DNA from: Prototheca cutis
Lineage: Eukaryota > Chlorophyta > Trebouxiophyceae > Chlorellales > Chlorellaceae
Direction: 5' to 3'
NCBI GenBank assembly: GCA_002897115.2
Contig: BCIH01000011.1
Span: forward strand, 280,804-344,803
DNA: 64,000 nucleotides
This document shows positions 55,054 to 64,000 of the stretch, one piece after another (position 1 is the first letter of the stretch; the number at the start of each line of letters is the position of its first letter). Under the pieces are notes generated by a model that saw only the letters and a program-made list of their open reading frames with translations, was not told the DNA's origin and did not search any database. The translations under genes were made by a program, and so were the position numbers.

Positions 55054-57955
55054 TCACCAGGATGGCTCTGGCAGCTCCTCTTCGGGCTGCCCAATCCTCT
55101 CGAGGGTCTGCAGCGTGTTTGCATGCAGCGCGCACGCCTCTGCCGCAATGAGCGCCAGCGGCTCGCGGCCCAGATGCGCGTAGGCCGGCGTCGCGGCGGC
55201 CGAGGTGTGGTGATGGATTACGTAATCCAGCGCCACCGCGCCTAAATGGTCCAGCCCATTGTCCACCGCGAAACCCAGCATTGCCGCCGCCGTGCCCGCC
55301 AGTTCTGGAATTGGTTGCATTTGTTTGGCGTGGGGAGGTAAGAGCAGCTGTTTGGCAATGCAGCACGGGGCAGGGGGTCATTCTGCTGGTGGGCCACGAC
55401 TGACAGACAGGCAACAGGGGACGGACTGTTTGGTGAAGTCAACTAAGGAATCGGGTGCAGACCCCACCGACTGTTCGTCCATTCAATCAACCATTAAAAG
55501 CACCCACCGCTCTCGTCCGCATTCTTCTGCGTCAGGGTCCCCGCGAGCGCCACCTCGCAGCCGTGCACGAGTCCGCGCACGCCATAGTACTGGCCGATCA
55601 GCAGGGCACCGAGCATGGCCTGCACAACGAATTGTAGACGGTTGCCAGCTGGGCGGGAGTGCTGCTACACCTGGTGCCCGACCAGGCTCAGTCACAGTTG
55701 GCCATTGGCCGATGCCATGAGGCCACAATGAAATTCAAGATCGTGCAAAAAATCGTGCTCAACCCCTGATGCCCCCAGATGCCCCCAGATGCATGGTCAC
55801 ATCAGTAACAAAAAGTGCCCCATCGAATCAAGCAGCCACCAGGGCCCCACCTGCTGGCTGTGCAGTGCCTGTGGGAGCTTGTCGTGGTACATCCAGTGGA
55901 TGAGGGTCTCCACAGCTTCTCGGTCAAAATCTTCNGGCACAACAATCCGGTCGACCGTCGCGTCCGACATTCCACTCGTCCACCTCGAACCAAAGTACTC
56001 ACACCGCTGCCGCAACACCTCACTGTGTTGTGCAGGGAATATATGGTGGAAATNCAAATGCACGGCTGCATGGCATCGCCAACGCCATGGCTGCTCATTC
56101 AGACCCAGAAACGTCGTCTCCGCGGCGCCACACCCAGCCGCCGTCGTTGCCATGCGCCGATCAATCCTCACCACTACATCAAACAACACACATCAACGAA
56201 AAAAACTTGCCTGTGCACGTGAAACTCGTAGTCGGCGCCTGAGAGCGTCACATCTGGCTTGCCCAGGTCGTCCCACCAGTGGTCCAAGTCAGGTTTCGCT
56301 GCAGCCGCTTCCTCAGAAGNGGTGCCGTTGGACGAAGACGCCCTTCCTTCCGACCCGGGAGGCGCTGCTGCATCGCTGCGCGGTCCCGCGCCGCTGCAGG
56401 ATCCCAGAAAGGAGGACAGCCGNCGGGACCAGCCTCCCACCGACCCGCTGGACGACGGCCCGTCCCACACCGCCTGGGGTGAGCACGGTGTCTTGTTTGG
56501 CCCGTCGGCTGTCGACTGCGTTCTGTCTGTGCAGGCAGCCTTGGGCGACGGAGTGTTGTCCAAAGCACCTGGCGGCTTGTCGACACTCCCCGCGCTGCGT
56601 GCCGAGAACCGTGGNGATAAACTCGGCATGGACTCCAGGTCCTGCACCAGGCTGACCGGCGGCGGCGGCGCGGCGGTGCGTGCCTTGCGCTGGGCGCGAA
56701 TCCCCGCCAACGCGACNGCCGCGTCCCGTGGCAGCTCCAGCTCGCTGAACCGCACCTGGCTGATGACCCTTTGGGTGATGCTCCCGTCGGCGGCCCGTGT
56801 GATGAGCCTCAGGTCCGAGGGCGCCACGGGGACGATCATGCGCCCGCCCCCCCGNGCAAGCAGCGCGACCAGTGGTGCCAGGCGGTCGGGAGGGCAGGAT
56901 GCGCCGACGTGCACGGCATCAAACGACCCCGGGGCCAGCTCTGTCGCGGGGAGGAAGACGTCGCGGTGGAGCAGGGCGACAGGGCATGCCGAGAGGGCAT
57001 ACTCGGAACTGGCCTCCGTCAGCGCCCTGAGACCACGGCGCGCCAGGCGCAGCGCGTCTCGGCGGATGTCAATGGCCGTCACCGCGCCGGATTTTCCCAC
57101 TAGAAAGGCCGCGGCGGCAGCCAGCACGCCGCAGCCCGTGCCCACGTCCAATACGCGGTCGCCGGGCCTCAATGCGAGTGTCTCGAGGCACGTCGCGTGC
57201 ATGTGCGGCGCCGAAATGTTGAACCCCATCTCCTCCAGCCGGATTGGCGCGTCCAGCAGCGCTTCAGGCCGGTACGCCANGGGGACGAACAGGTTGCGCG
57301 CACAGATCCTCATCGCCGTCGCCACGCGGTCCCTGCAGGAGAGCATAACGGCATGTTCGGTGCATCATGTGCATTTCCAGAAATACAAACGTGTTCGTTC
57401 CCATGGGTCCGCTGCGCTCATGGCACCGTCGTCGACCATGCCCGCACCCGATGAATCCCCCCAACATCACTCACGTCTCGATGGCGCCACCGCGCTGGAG
57501 TGCCTCGATCAGCTCCTCATTAGTGGTGGCAGTGCCGGGATTGCCGGCCGGGCCGCCGGCAATCAGCCGCAGAAACTGGTGCAGGGGCACCGCAGTGACC
57601 GTCCGCCTGCTCTGCGGCCCCCTCCCGCCGCCGTCATGCGGCATCTGCAGTGGATTTTGACATCCCAGGGGATTGAACTTTTGATCCTAATTTTAGGCAT
57701 CGATGTCATGACGGGCAGCTACGCCGCGCCACTGTGAGTGTGCGGGGTCTCTTCCTTTGGCCCTATCAGGGACCGAGAACCCATCGCCACTACCGCTACG
57801 GCACGCAGGACAACAATTCTCGCAGGGCTCCATGAGGAGCGGTTGAGATCGCTGCGCACCGTCTCATGACCCGAAATGACGTATCCAAACAGTCGCACCT
57901 CGTCCTCGCCATCGTCTGAGCCGCTCTCCATGAAGAAGTCGTATTCATCGGCCAT
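55054..57955 (-). CDS. Protein-L-isoaspartate O-methyltransferase fused to a BTB/POZ domain
   Basis: Six exons keep frame: 57955-57860, 57644-57475, 57332-56211, 56022-55851, 55619-55508 and 55304-55054, about 640 aa. The first exon (MADEYDFFMESGSDDGEDEV) is probable: its donor GTGCGC and the acceptor CTGCAG just before the 57644 ATG are both phase 0; otherwise translation starts at 57644 (608 aa). PIMT part: NEELIEALQRGGAIETDRV, GFNISAPHMHATCLE, LRPGDRVLDVGTGCG (about 151-157, SAM binding), AVTAIDIRRDAL, FDAVHVGASCP, LVALL.RGGGRMIVPV. A 200-residue low-complexity linker follows. BTB part: DVTLSGADYEFHVHSEVLRQ (about 449-468), then RCEYFGSRWTSGMSD, EDFDREAVETLIHWMYHD, with a C-terminal helical extension (LGFAVDNGLDHLGAVALDYV). 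PIMT repairs or senses isoaspartate; BTB usually links to Cullin 3. Five or more N residues affect the protein. Confidence 0.87.
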
Positions 57956-58596
57956 GCCCCCCGAGCTCGCCCGACCCACACCGGCCGAGCAGCTCCGAAA
58001 ACAAGGGTGTTTGGGTCGGATACGACGCAAGCGGCCACTCCAGACTGTTAATATTCCTGTCATGATCCAGCGGAAGCCGAGGTGTCGGCGTGGAGCGTCT
58101 CGGAAGCTGGGCTTCCCACCACCACCAAGTCCCGTCCGGGTCCCGCCAACCCGTGCACCAACATCGACCAGCACTCACCCGTGAACAAGGACGACACCCA
58201 CTTGTGATGAGGGGTATTCTGTCGTTGTGTGCAGTGCTAGGTTCGATGGAGCACGGGAACTCTTTGTTCTGCTTCCCTTCCGGGAAAAAGCACCATTTCG
58301 TGCGAAAAAGTGATCTGCCCGGACATGCAACGCATTCCCGCTTTCCCCGATGTCGCTACCATTTCGGGCCCTCACCCATGTTCATGTTCATGTTCATGTT
58401 CACCCCATCCCATCCCATCCCATACCCTCAGGGGCCAAAAATCGAATACATGGGCAAAGGATAGATGGTTCAGTGATGACCAATTAAAAAACAGCCTTTG
58501 CGATCAATGCTTGCGAGATGAGGTCCCTTCCTGGCGGTTGGCAAGCGGATGCTTCTTTCTGGGGGACCCTCTTTCTCGCGGACAGACTCATTCCAG
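57956..58596. promoter_or_regulatory. Upstream region of the PIMT-BTB gene
   Basis: 641 bases between the U-box gene end and the first probable exon of the PIMT-BTB gene, both on the minus strand. Contains a CATGTT hexamer repeat (58377-58402) and a CATCC repeat (about 58405-58425). No supported gene. Confidence 0.5.
58377..58425. repeat. CATGTT hexamer and CATCC pentamer microsatellites
   Basis: Four CATGTT units followed at once by three to four CATCC units. Confidence 0.85.
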
Positions 58597-60438
58597 TTAC
58601 ATCATTTCGTCCCAGTCCTCCTCCTCGTCTTCTTCCTCGTCAGTCATCGCCTCCCCGCCGCGCCGCTGCTCATGCAAGGCATCCTCCCGCCGCCAGCGCT
58701 GCTCCTCAGCCGGAGTATACCCCTGGTCCGGCTCGTCCACGGCGTGCCGCGCCCACGCGTCAGAGGCCCGTGTATATTTCTGCAGGTCTGCCAGGCCCAG
58801 CACATTGCCAGCAGCATGGCCTCTTTGCTCAGTCACCAAACCCCCTTCCCCGATATCCCGTGAGGCATCATCTTCCTCGTCCAGCTGCTGGACAACTTCC
58901 TCGACCAGCTGCTTCAGCTCCCCCTCCGCCAGCTCGAGTGCCAGGAGCGCAGCCGCCGCGTCCCGACAGGCAAACCGCGACGGGCCATGAGGAATTGTTT
59001 CGCCGCATGTTCGCACCCCGTCAACCACCAGGCGCATCAGGGTTTTGGCCGCGCCAGCGGCACGTGCCTGCGACGGGCCCCACGGCGCCCCCAGCATTGC
59101 CGTGAGCGCCTGCGCCGCGCTGCTGTGCGCCGCATTGACCTCGTAGCTCTTCATCAACCGCACCAGAGCCGGTACGATGCCAGACTCGCCCAGCACCGAC
59201 CGCTGCAGGGCTTCGGGCCTCCACGCCGCCAGGCCAAGCAGCCGCGCGCCCGACTGGGCTGCATAGCCGCAGCACTCGTCGGCCACGACCAGCCGCGCCG
59301 CGGGCAGTGCGCACAGCGTGCCCAGCGCGCGCAGCGTGCCGGCGTCGACGTGCGCCGAACTGTGCGCCTGGCTCAGCGCCGAAGCCGCCACGCCCGCACC
59401 GTACTGCCTGCCATGCCGTACCAGCCAGAGCAAGTCCAGCATCATGTCCTGTAGCGGACGGGTTGGCGGTGACGGTGTTGCGGAGTGACGTTACAGTGGT
59501 GCATTCCACGGACAAGGCTGTCTTTTCCCCTCGTGCCCAGAGGACAGATGTCCCACCTTCCATTCGTCAAACCCAGTTCAAATGATGCAACTCACCTTGA
59601 ACACGGTTTGCCGGTCCCGAACCTGTTGCTTCCACAGCTCCTCGTCTTCGAATGAGGAGGGTTGCTGCCCGTACCACCCGATGAAGGTGTTGTTGATCTC
59701 AGCGGCGGCCAGTCCCCTGTCATCCACGTTGCCAGAGCGCAGCTTGGCCATGAGGTCTGGCAAGCCTGGCGCCAGCCGTGCAGCGGCTGCGGCAGCTTCG
59801 GCGGTTCGGCGTTCGGGCTCCCTCGTCAGCGCCACGCCCCGGTCGGCCGCCCAAGCACGCACCGACTGGCGCAGCGCTGGCAGCGGCAGCACCTCCATGT
59901 CGTCCAGCAGCGTGTTGGTCTTGGGACACATGTGGGAGCCCGTTGCCAGCCAGTCCAGCAGCGACGTCCGGCCATACACCGCGCCCGTGCCCACCAGAAC
60001 CACGGGGTCCTCGGCAATACCCAAAGTGATGGGGTCCAGGAAGGCCGTGGGGATTTCCAGATCGCCTGCATCGCTATCGTTGTCTTCATGCTCGTCTGCC
60101 ATGGGAGCAGGGGCAGCTACGGACGGGTCTACTGGATGAGGGCCGCCTGCGCCGCGGGGCACTTCAGCAGCCCAACGGCCTCGTTCAACACCTTCGGGAG
60201 CGGCCTCTGGGGGCGGCGCATCCGCGCGTGATCCAGATTCCCCTGGTACACGGGCGGCCACCATGGGCCTGCCATCGCCGGCCTGGGCGGGTCCTGCGCC
60301 AGTGAGTGGCACGGCCACGACGATGCAGCCATGGGGGATGCGCTGCCTGACCAGCCACCACCACCCCGCCGCGCCAAACCCCGCAGCGCCGGCCAAGGCC
60401 ACAAGTCCCAGCTGTTCTCCCGTTGTGTACATGGTCAA
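58597..60438 (-). CDS. Membrane-anchored U-box E3 ubiquitin ligase with ARM-like repeats
   Basis: Two exons (60438-59596 and 59448-58597) join in phase 0 to 564 aa. An N-terminal hydrophobic segment (LVALAGAAGFGAAGWWWLV, about 12-30) should anchor it. A disordered acidic linker precedes the U-box at about 129-200 (PTAFLDPITLGIAEDPVVLV, then YGRTSLLDWLATGSHMCP and LPLPALRQSVRAW), the RING-like fold that recruits E2 enzymes. The C-terminal half is helical repeats (SALSQAHSSAHVDAGTLRAL; AHSSAAQALTAMLGAPWGPS) resembling ARM repeats, then a strongly acidic end (TDEEEDEEEDWDEMM). In plants, PUB proteins with ARM repeats ubiquitinate target proteins. A U-box facing the cytosol from an outer membrane would resemble Arabidopsis SP1-type logic, but that is a RING protein, so only the layout is comparable. 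Confidence 0.88.
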
Positions 60439-60948
60439 TGGTCAGAGGCAGGCACAAGACGCGCCATTCTATGTTTGCAGGGTGTCGCTCTTGGCGCGGG
60501 GGCGTTGGAGGCTTCCGCGGACTCGGGGGGCCGTTCTGCTGGTCTGCCGAGCAAGATCAGAGGTCTCTAGGTCGAGTACGGCAGATTATACGATTGTAAT
60601 GTATTTTTCCCGGAATATCCCGGGTAAGTGGGACGGGAAACACGCTGAAAATTTCATAATAGAGCCACCAATAGCCGGATCTCGTGCTTGCTAGTCGCGA
60701 GTGGTGTGGGTGGCCTGGCCTGAAGGCGCCTGCCCGGAAGCAAAGGCACTCTAGAGACCAGGCCTTTTGATTTCGTGTAAAAAATAGTTTACAATTCATA
60801 CAACGTGAAAGGAATTGTGGGGCACGGCATTGTCCATATGTCACCGAGTTGCCCAACCTTTTGCATGGAACTGGAAGGGCTACAGGCGTGGGCCCCTAAC
60901 TGGCCATGATATTGGGCACGCCCATCTCTTTGAGTCCAGTCGGCCCGC
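60439..60948. promoter_or_regulatory. Upstream region of the U-box gene
   Basis: 510 bases between the stop of AP-4 epsilon and the start of the U-box gene, both on the minus strand. It includes an AT-rich patch near 60590-60660. No gene seen. Confidence 0.45.
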
Positions 60949-63900
60949 TCAACTGAACAGATCCGCAAACGGATCGGCCCTCTTCTGCGGTACTGGGGCC
61001 TTCATGCCGCCGTTGTGCGTGGGGAGGCCGAAACCCGTCGGCTGCTGCTGCTGTAGGGCAGGGCCAGGGGCCAGTGACAAGCCACCTCCAAACAAGTCAG
61101 CGTCGAGGGCCGGCGCCGCACCGCCAGCACCCATGCCACTCGCGCCCGGCAGCGCAAACAGGTCTGGTCCCTGTGTCGTGCTGGCTGTGCCAGCAGTACT
61201 GCCGCCCACATCCAGTCCTTCAAGCAGAGAGAATGGGTCCTTTGCATGCGATGCCACTGACGACGTTGCAGGTGGAATAGAAGACGCGCCGTTCCCAGTC
61301 GGGGACAGTACCGCCGAGGCCCCGGGCTCTGGGTCCAACAGGGACAGCATGTCCAGTCCTCCCGTCGACGGTGCGGGTGCCGGGGACAAACCAGGGGCGG
61401 CACTGTCGTCGTCGAGACCGCCCAGCAGGTCCAGTGCCGGCGCCGGCGGCCGGGCGACGGGGCCCGGGCTCGTCCGGCTTGGCCGGCCCGCCTGCCCGGC
61501 GGCACTGCTGGGCCGGGCAGGTGATGCACCCGACCCCCCGCCACCAAACAGCGAGGCCGCGAGCTGCCGCTTGGCAGTATCCACTGCGGGTGCCGGCTCG
61601 GGCTCTGATGTGCGGGCAGGCAAAGGAGCGGTTGCGCTNGGCGGCTGCTGGGGGCCAGAACCACCACCGGCGGTGCTGCGGCCAAATGGATCTGCAGGCT
61701 GCTGATGCGACACACCTGCGGCGCTGGGAACGACCGCGTCGGCGCCCCACTTGCGCGCGCCGCCGCGCGGGGCCACACGCAACTGCGGACCTTCTCCTTC
61801 TTCCAGCACTGGACGGGTGCGTGGCTGGGCTGGAGTCCCTGCAGGCTCAGACCATGTCGTGGCGGCCCCTGCGGATGCCGCCTGCACTGTCTGTCCAGCC
61901 GCCGTGCTGGACCCCAAACGACCTGCCGCCGCGGTATCGTCCAGCACGGGCGCCACCGGGGCGACGGCGGTTTCATAGGCCGCAAAATTCAGCGCACCCG
62001 CCGGCGAACGCGGCCGTGCCGCCGTCGGACGGTAGGCACCGTCCCCGCCCCCGGGAATCAGGCCCAAGGAGGCACGGTCCGCTGCCGCGATGTACGGCGC
62101 TGCACCCGCGCGCTGTGCCTGCATCGGTGCACGTGTTTGTGTGTTGTCAGAGGTGACAACTCGTTTCGCCAGAATGAAACGATGAAACACACACAAATCA
62201 ACTCCTGAGAAGGAAAAAAACCCTACAACAGCTACCTGCTCGACAAAGCCGTCCAGGAAGGGCAAGGCCGGGTCGATGGCAGGGGCACCCCCGGCCGCCG
62301 CCCCTTGTCCGGCGATTTCAGAATCCGAGTGCAGCAACGCCGCGGCCCGGGCGCCAGACAGCTCCGAGGACAGGAGCGTCTTGAGGGCGACAGCTTCGCG
62401 CTGGAGATCTGCGTCCCGCGAGCGACAGGCCGGCTCCAGAAAGGCCAGCGCCTCGGCCTGCAGACGGCCGTCGGCCGGCTGCGCGGCGGCCAGACGCGCC
62501 AGGGCTGCCGCTGCGGCCGCCAGCACGCGCGGCCCGGGAGCGTGCACCTCGCGGATGGCCAGCAGCGCGTCGGCCGCGCCCTCTGCTCCGCGCGCGCTGT
62601 CGCCGCCAAACTGCCCCGCCACCCAGCATGCTGCGGCAAGCAGCTGCTCGGGCGGGGGGTGCAGCAGTATAGCCTGGTCTTCATCAGACGCATCGTTGCT
62701 GCCATTGTCCTCAGCATCGGAAGCAGTCCCGTTCGCAGCGGCGCCAGCGCGGCGGGCAGCAGCGGCCGGTAAAGGAGCGTCCAGCCGCGCAATCACTGCG
62801 TCGATGGCCTCAATCAGCTCTGGGGACAGCCGTCGCTGGTGGCGTTGCACTGCTCCGCTCACACCACTCACACCGCCGTCTTCCTCTGCTGCCGCCACAG
62901 CGAGGGCCAAGCAGAGCTTGTCCCCCGCCCCCAGGGGTGCGTCGTCGCCCGCAGCCTCAATGACGTCGGCGGCCGTACTAACAAGCCACGAGGCGTCCGG
63001 GGCGTGCTTCTCGGCGACGTCCAGCAGCCGTCGCGCGACGGCGGCCCGCGGCGCGGCGCCACCCGATCTCGATGCCGGGGAGCGCAGGTGTGCCAGCACC
63101 TCGGCCGCAAGTGCCACGATGCTGCCCGGCCCCGCGGCCTCAAACAATAAGTGCAGCGTCGCGCGGACCAGCGAGGCGTCGGCGCCACGGAGACAGTCCA
63201 CCAGCGCCAGCTGGTTGGCCGCCACGGCCTCCGGTGCGACTTCGACGAGTCGCGTCAGCGCATCCACGCCCACGTACCGCGAGTTGGGATCCCGCGAGCC
63301 CAGCAGTCGCGCCGCCAGAGCGCTCGTTTCGGCCACCGCCGACGCCAGCACGTTCGCTGGCAGCTGCGCGGCATAGCCGGCGGTGCTCCTCACATCGCCA
63401 TCGATACCACCACCCATGACGCTGGCGCAGAATGCGGCGCGGGTGCGCAACGCTTCGAGGGCGACGGCCGTGCCGAGCGGGGTGCCGAGCGTCTCGGCCC
63501 GCCGGCCCGCTTCGGCGACAACGGCCGCCACTTCGGCGATCACCGCCGGCCGGCCGTCGCCCAGCAGGCGCAGCAGGCGCAGCAGCTCCAGCTGCAAAAA
63601 CGGCGCGGGCGTGCGGTGCACCTCAAACGCGCGGCCCAGCTTGCCTTCGTACGCCTGCTTCAGGATGGCCACCAGGTACCGCGACAGCCCCGCCGCCGCC
63701 GCCGGTGATGGGCCATTGTCGTCGTCGTTATCACCACGGTGTGCGGCTAGCACACGCAGTGCGGGCAGTGCGGCAGCCATCATCCCCGGTTCCCGGTGGC
63801 CCAGCTTGGAGACGATCAGCGTCTCCAGGTCCGTCGCGGCCCCGGGGTCGAGCTGCAGGAAGCGGTGCAGCGTCAGCAGCGCCTTGCGCGCCACGCCCGG

Positions 63901-64000
63901 TGCGGGGTGCTGCACCAGCTGCTGCACGCGGGGAAGAAACGCGGTGACCAGTTCGGGCGTCGCCGCCGTGCAGGCCGCCTGCAACGCTGTGGCTACAGCC
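60949..64000 (-). CDS. AP4E1: AP-4 complex subunit epsilon, partial (5' end beyond the window)
   Basis: The exon 64000-62236 joins in phase 0 across an intron (62235-62119) to the exon 62118-60949. The stop is at 60949. The adaptin trunk is a run of helical repeats: RVQQLVQHPAPGVARKALLT, LGHREPGMMAAALPALRVLA, LLGSRDPNSRYVGVDALTRL and VAANQLALVDCLRGADASLV. The last two match the RYLGIDALTRLI..HQLAVIDCL pattern of epsilon adaptin rather than alpha or gamma. The C-terminal exon is Pro/Ala/Gly-rich and ends DPFADLFS after LPTHNGG. AP-4 sorts cargo at the trans-Golgi network. The N-terminal trunk lies beyond base 64000, so the protein is incomplete. One N at 61639. Confidence 0.86.
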   Translation of the reverse strand, partial: AVATALQAACTAATPELVTAFLPRVQQLVQHPAPGVARKALLTLHRFLQLDPGAATDLETLIVSKLGHREPGMMAAALPALRVLAAHRGDNDDDNGPSPAAAAGLSRYLVAILKQAYEGKLGRAFEVHRTPAPFLQLELLRLLRLLGDGRPAVIAEVAAVVAEAGRRAETLGTPLGTAVALEALRTRAAFCASVMGGGIDGDVRSTAGYAAQLPANVLASAVAETSALAARLLGSRDPNSRYVGVDALTRLVEVAPEAVAANQLALVDCLRGADASLVRATLHLLFEAAGPGSIVALAAEVLAHLRSPASRSGGAAPRAAVARRLLDVAEKHAPDASWLVSTAADVIEAAGDDAPLGAGDKLCLALAVAAAEEDGGVSGVSGAVQRHQRRLSPELIEAIDAVIARLDAPLPAAAARRAGAAANGTASDAEDNGSNDASDEDQAILLHPPPEQLLAAACWVAGQFGGDSARGAEGAADALLAIREVHAPGPRVLAAAAAALARLAAAQPADGRLQAEALAFLEPACRSRDADLQREAVALKTLLSSELSGARAAALLHSDSEIAGQGAAAGGAPAIDPALPFLDGFVEQVAVVGFFSFSGVDLCVFHRFILAKRVVTSDNTQTRAPMQAQRAGAAPYIAAADRASLGLIPGGGDGAYRPTAARPRSPAGALNFAAYETAVAPVAPVLDDTAAAGRLGSSTAAGQTVQAASAGAATTWSEPAGTPAQPRTRPVLEEGEGPQLRVAPRGGARKWGADAVVPSAAGVSHQQPADPFGRSTAGGGSGPQQPXSATAPLPARTSEPEPAPAVDTAKRQLAASLFGGGGSGASPARPSSAAGQAGRPSRTSPGPVARPPAPALDLLGGLDDDSAAPGLSPAPAPSTGGLDMLSLLDPEPGASAVLSPTGNGASSIPPATSSVASHAKDPFSLLEGLDVGGSTAGTASTTQGPDLFALPGASGMGAGGAAPALDADLFGGGLSLAPGPALQQQQPTGFGLPTHNGGMKAPVPQKRADPFADLFS

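Overview
The window is nuclear DNA of a compact, GC-rich eukaryote, most likely a chlorophyte green alga (Chlorella/Auxenochlorella-like). The support is a plant-type organellar DNA polymerase, a plant-clade PP2C, a plant-type QSOX with a CPAC thioredoxin motif, an N-terminally anchored U-box protein and AP-4 epsilon, with short introns in most genes. The organism itself is inference. Scattered N bases and long homopolymers show it is draft assembly. I see no rRNA, tRNA, CRISPR, virus or intact transposon.

Layout. 0-14 kb: an ADCK/ABC1 kinase (-), a PP2C phosphatase with an RG-rich tail (+), a coiled-coil protein (-), a probable FBXO31-type F-box protein (-), then a 2.9-kb gene-poor stretch. 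14-28 kb: translation initiation factor eIF2D (+) meets a 10.6-kb ASCC3/Slh1 double-cassette helicase (-) tail to tail, 53 bases apart. 28-35 kb: a steroid-dehydrogenase/ketoacyl-reductase-like SDR (+), a HemW/CPO-like radical SAM protein (+) and a class 3 lipase (-). 35-45 kb: organellar DNA polymerase (-), quiescin sulfhydryl oxidase (+) and a short kinesin (+). 45-55 kb: complex I assembly factor NDUFAF2 (-), splicing factor SF3A1 (+), two membrane proteins of unknown function (+, -) and a helical-repeat protein that may be PSMD5-like (+). 55-64 kb: a protein-isoaspartate-methyltransferase/BTB fusion (-), a membrane-anchored U-box ARM protein (-) and AP-4 epsilon (-), cut by the window end.

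These are ordinary housekeeping genes on alternating strands with short shared upstream regions; there is no operon and no biosynthetic cluster. Loose themes are protein quality control (eIF2D, ASCC3, F-box, U-box, PIMT-BTB, possibly PSMD5) and organelle maintenance (DNA polymerase, NDUFAF2, ADCK, HemW).

The most notable observations are the PIMT-BTB fusion, a C-terminal ASCC3 cassette in which the inspected helicase motifs are eroded, and a strand-polar intron layout (G/GT-rich after the 5' splice site, C/CA-rich before the 3' splice site) seen in unrelated genes on both strands. Seven gene models (eIF2D, SDR, HemW, NDUFAF2, SF3A1, PIMT-BTB, U-box) were joined exon by exon and keep frame throughout; the others are spans with approximate internal borders.
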